DNA from: Competibacteraceae bacterium UBA2788 | GTDB lineage: Bacteria; Pseudomonadota; Gammaproteobacteria; Competibacterales; Competibacteraceae | Assembly: GCA_002352185.1 (NCBI GenBank) | Contig: DEHY01000180.1 | Location: forward strand, 27,269 to 33,808 | DNA length: 6,540 nucleotides | Direction: 5' to 3' | Shown: positions 4,294-6,540 of the stretch, in pieces | Layout of the letters: each line of letters opens with the position of its first letter | How positions within the stretch are numbered: position 1 is the first letter of the stretch | Program-made: the position numbers and the translations under genes | Notes under the pieces: generated by a model | Told to the model about the DNA's origin: nothing | What the model saw: only the letters and a program-made list of their open reading frames with translations | Databases searched by the model: none

Positions 4294-6540
4294 TCAATGC
4301 CGAACGGGCACAGGGTCCACACTCCTGCCGCCCGCCTCAAACAACTGCGTCACATTTTCCACCGCGCCGCTAATCATCTCGATCCACGGATCCGCATAAA
4401 GCCCAACGCCGATGATCACCGCGCACAGCAGACCGGCTACAACCAATTCCTGCGAACGCAAATCGACCAGGGGCAGCGTCACGCCCTTTGGATTGCGGGC
4501 CAGGAAAATCCGCTGATACGCCCACAGCAGATAGCCGGCAGCCAGGACGTTGCCGGAAGCGGCGAGAATCGCCACGCCCCAGCCACGGGATTCAAATACG
4601 CCCTCCAGCGCCAGGTGAGCGGCCTCGAAACCGGGAGTGCCCGGCATGGCAATGCTGCCCAGCACCACCACCAGAAAGGTGAGTCCGAGCAGCGGCGCGG
4701 CGTCGAATAGCCCGCCCAGACGGTGAAACCGGGTCGTGCCCAGACGGTGATAAAGCAGTCCCGCGACGATGAACAGCCCCGCCGCCGCCAAGCCCAGATT
4801 CAGGCTGAGCAGCAGACCACCGCGCAGCCCGGATGAGGTCAGCGAAAACAGTCCGGCCACCAGCGCGCCGGTGTGGCTGATCACCGCAAACGCCAGCAAC
4901 CGGCGCAGGTCGGTGCGGATGAAGGCCAGCAGCGCGCCGTATAACATCCCAGTCAAGCCCAGCACCATCACCGCCCCGTCCCATTGCCGGGCGGCGGCGG
5001 GCAGCAGCGGCAGGACAAAGCGCAGCAGCGCGTAAATCCCGACCTTCACCCCCACCAGGAACACCACGCCTATCGCAACCGTACCGTGCTTGGCCACGAT
5101 AGGCAGCCAGGAGTGCAAGGGGAACAGCGCCAGCCGCACCGCCAACCCCGCAAACAGCAGGATAAAGATCAAGGATTGCCGCCCTTCCGGCACCGGCGTT
5201 TCGAGCAAGGTGGTCAGGTCGAAAGACCAGGCTCCGTTCGTCGCAGCGGCATGGTTCCAACCCAGCAGCACGATCCCGGCCAGCAGCATCGCCAAGCCGC
5301 CCAGCATGGATCGCACAAATTGCCACGCGGCTCGGCTGCGCCCCGGACTGGTCCCATAGCGCGCGATCAGAAAAGCAGCCGGGATCACTTCAATCAGCGC
5401 AAACAGCCAGAATTGCAGCAGATTCAGCGCCGTGAACATCCCCATCAGCGCCGCCTCCAGCGCCAGCGCACTGGCGACAAAAGCGCCGGGCCGTTCCCGA
5501 TGATGCGGTTGAGCGTAGAGGATCACGAACAGCGTCAGCAACGCCGTCAGCGGCAGAAACAGCACACTGAGGCCATCAATGCCCAAGTGGACGCCCAGCC
5601 AGGGCAGAATCGCAGCCTGTTCGACAAATTGCATCCCCGGCGCGTGCGGCTGAAAACGGATCAGCGCCAGCACCGACAGGATCAGTTCTACAATCGCTCC
5701 CATCAAGCCCAGCGCAAACACGGTCCGCGCCTGCCGCACTCGCAAGGCTGCAATCATTCCGATCAGGGGAACCAGGAGCAGCGCGCTCAACAGCGGAAAG
5801 CCCGACCACCCCGTCCTCTGTGCTCCGCTCCCGCGCACCATCTCGCCAATGCCGACCAGCGCCGCCAGAATCACCGCCATCACCGCAATCCACGACCAGG
5901 AGCGCCCCAACCAGCGTTCCACCCGACTCAGGCGGTGCCCCAGTTGGTGGCTGATGGTCACGATTCCCTGCCCGACGGTCTTGAATACCAGTTGCTCCTC
6001 GACCCGGTGGAACGCCGTCGCTGTCCATTCAGTGACCTGCCCCACGATCCCCTGATCTCCCTGCTGTGGATAAGAGGGGCGGCGCGCCGCGCCGGGGAGT
6101 TCCATAAACCGCCCCGCGCCGATCTGACGCTCTTCCCATTGAGCCAGCGACGACAGGGCGTTGACCGCCGGCGCGGGCAAACCCGTCGCCCGATCCACCA
6201 CTGCGGTATCGAACGCACTCAAATAACCCGCCAGGCGATACACCGGCTGGATGACGCCCCAATTCGCCACATCGTCCAGCCAGAACCGTTGCAGCGCCGC
6301 CGCATACAGCCCATGTTGCCGGGTGAGAAAGGCGGGTGCTGGACGGGTGCGTTCCCCGTGGAGCTGATACAGAATCGCGGGCGCGCTGAGAAACTGATAG
6401 CCGCGAAAGACCGCGTGACCGCACAAATGAACCAGCGCCAGTTGCCAGAATCCCAGCCCACAGGCCAGAAACATCAGCCCAATCTGGCCGGAAGTGGAAA
6501 AGATAAGGGCGCTTTTGATGTCAGTCTGCGCCAGCCCGGC
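4294..6540 (-). CDS. Fused NuoL-NuoM-like proton/cation-translocating membrane subunit, C-terminal part
   Basis: This is a large polytopic membrane protein of the complex I/Mrp antiporter superfamily; 748 residues are visible and the N-terminus lies beyond 6540. Residues 1-60 are the end of a NuoL-type core (AQTDIKSALIFSTSGQIGLMF, then HLCGHAVFRGYQFLS). A NuoL-like C-terminal extension follows, then a membrane helix near 216-230. From about 245 a second, NuoM-type core begins: GIDGLSVLFLPLTALLTL, FWLFALIEVIP, AVRLALFPLHSWLP, VGVKVGIYALLRF, DLRRLLAFAVISHTG and MPGTPGF. The family glutamate is kept (E384), as is one membrane lysine (K499). Arginine replaces lysine at R46 (NuoL part) and R469 (NuoM part), and the usual histidine of the NHGLS-type motif is absent (SLNLGLA). 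Fusion of two antiporter-type subunits is atypical of standard complex I, so this may serve a specialised complex I-like or Mrp/DabB-like system. The upstream genes that would decide this are outside the window. Confidence 0.82.
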   Translation of the reverse strand, partial: AGLAQTDIKSALIFSTSGQIGLMFLACGLGFWQLALVHLCGHAVFRGYQFLSAPAILYQLHGERTRPAPAFLTRQHGLYAAALQRFWLDDVANWGVIQPVYRLAGYLSAFDTAVVDRATGLPAPAVNALSSLAQWEERQIGAGRFMELPGAARRPSYPQQGDQGIVGQVTEWTATAFHRVEEQLVFKTVGQGIVTISHQLGHRLSRVERWLGRSWSWIAVMAVILAALVGIGEMVRGSGAQRTGWSGFPLLSALLLVPLIGMIAALRVRQARTVFALGLMGAIVELILSVLALIRFQPHAPGMQFVEQAAILPWLGVHLGIDGLSVLFLPLTALLTLFVILYAQPHHRERPGAFVASALALEAALMGMFTALNLLQFWLFALIEVIPAAFLIARYGTSPGRSRAAWQFVRSMLGGLAMLLAGIVLLGWNHAAATNGAWSFDLTTLLETPVPEGRQSLIFILLFAGLAVRLALFPLHSWLPIVAKHGTVAIGVVFLVGVKVGIYALLRFVLPLLPAAARQWDGAVMVLGLTGMLYGALLAFIRTDLRRLLAFAVISHTGALVAGLFSLTSSGLRGGLLLSLNLGLAAAGLFIVAGLLYHRLGTTRFHRLGGLFDAAPLLGLTFLVVVLGSIAMPGTPGFEAAHLALEGVFESRGWGVAILAASGNVLAAGYLLWAYQRIFLARNPKGVTLPLVDLRSQELVVAGLLCAVIIGVGLYADPWIEMISGAVENVTQLFEAGGRSVDPVPVRH

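Noticed and set aside
4268..4297. Ten-residue N-terminal extension of TilS from TTG 4297
   Set aside because: It overlaps the upstream stop and cannot be excluded, but it adds residues not typical of TilS and has no ribosome site; the ATG at 4267 gives the usual N-terminus.

Overview
The window looks like chromosomal DNA of a GC-rich gammaproteobacterium. I infer this from rnhB directly followed by dnaE, the close fit of the DnaE, RNase HII and TilS proteins to gammaproteobacterial forms, and high-GC codon use on both flanks. I cannot name the genus. Almost all housekeeping coding is on the minus strand. Read in that direction from the right edge, the order is: a fused NuoL/NuoM-like membrane protein (6540-4294, its N-terminus outside the window), tilS (4267-2900), a foreign insert (about 2900-1375), rnhB (1306-713), and the first 238 codons of dnaE (716-1, running off the left edge).

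The insert is the interesting part. It reads as a small, decaying chromosomal integron. An integron-integrase relic (intI, 1645-1375, minus) survives as short patches in three reading frames, with two internal deletions, a 12-bp tandem duplication and no catalytic C-terminus. A spacer with the expected attI position and a cassette-facing promoter candidate separates it from a plus-strand cassette array. Cassette 1 (1869-2557) carries a TMEM175/DUF1211-family potassium-channel gene and ends in a well-formed attC. The attC inverse core at 2493-2499 (ACCTAAC) is the exact reverse complement of the core at the start of the cassette (GTTAGGT, 1868-1874), as expected for a cassette inserted by site-specific recombination. 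Cassette 2 (2558-2719) is tiny: a 49-codon ORF and what looks like an attC reduced to about 19 bp. Cassette 3 starts at 2720, and its ORF (from 2731) runs into the 3' end of tilS, so its end is lost.

Functionally the window joins three unrelated themes: an ion-translocating complex I-like membrane subunit probably co-transcribed with the tRNA-Ile lysidine synthetase; an rnhB-dnaE replication and repair pair coupled by an ATGA overlap; and the relic integron between them. Array and tilS converge, while the intI relic points toward rnhB and one of its frames is continuous with it. The cassettes are AT-richer than the flanks, which supports horizontal acquisition. With intI broken, the array should be frozen unless an integrase acts in trans.
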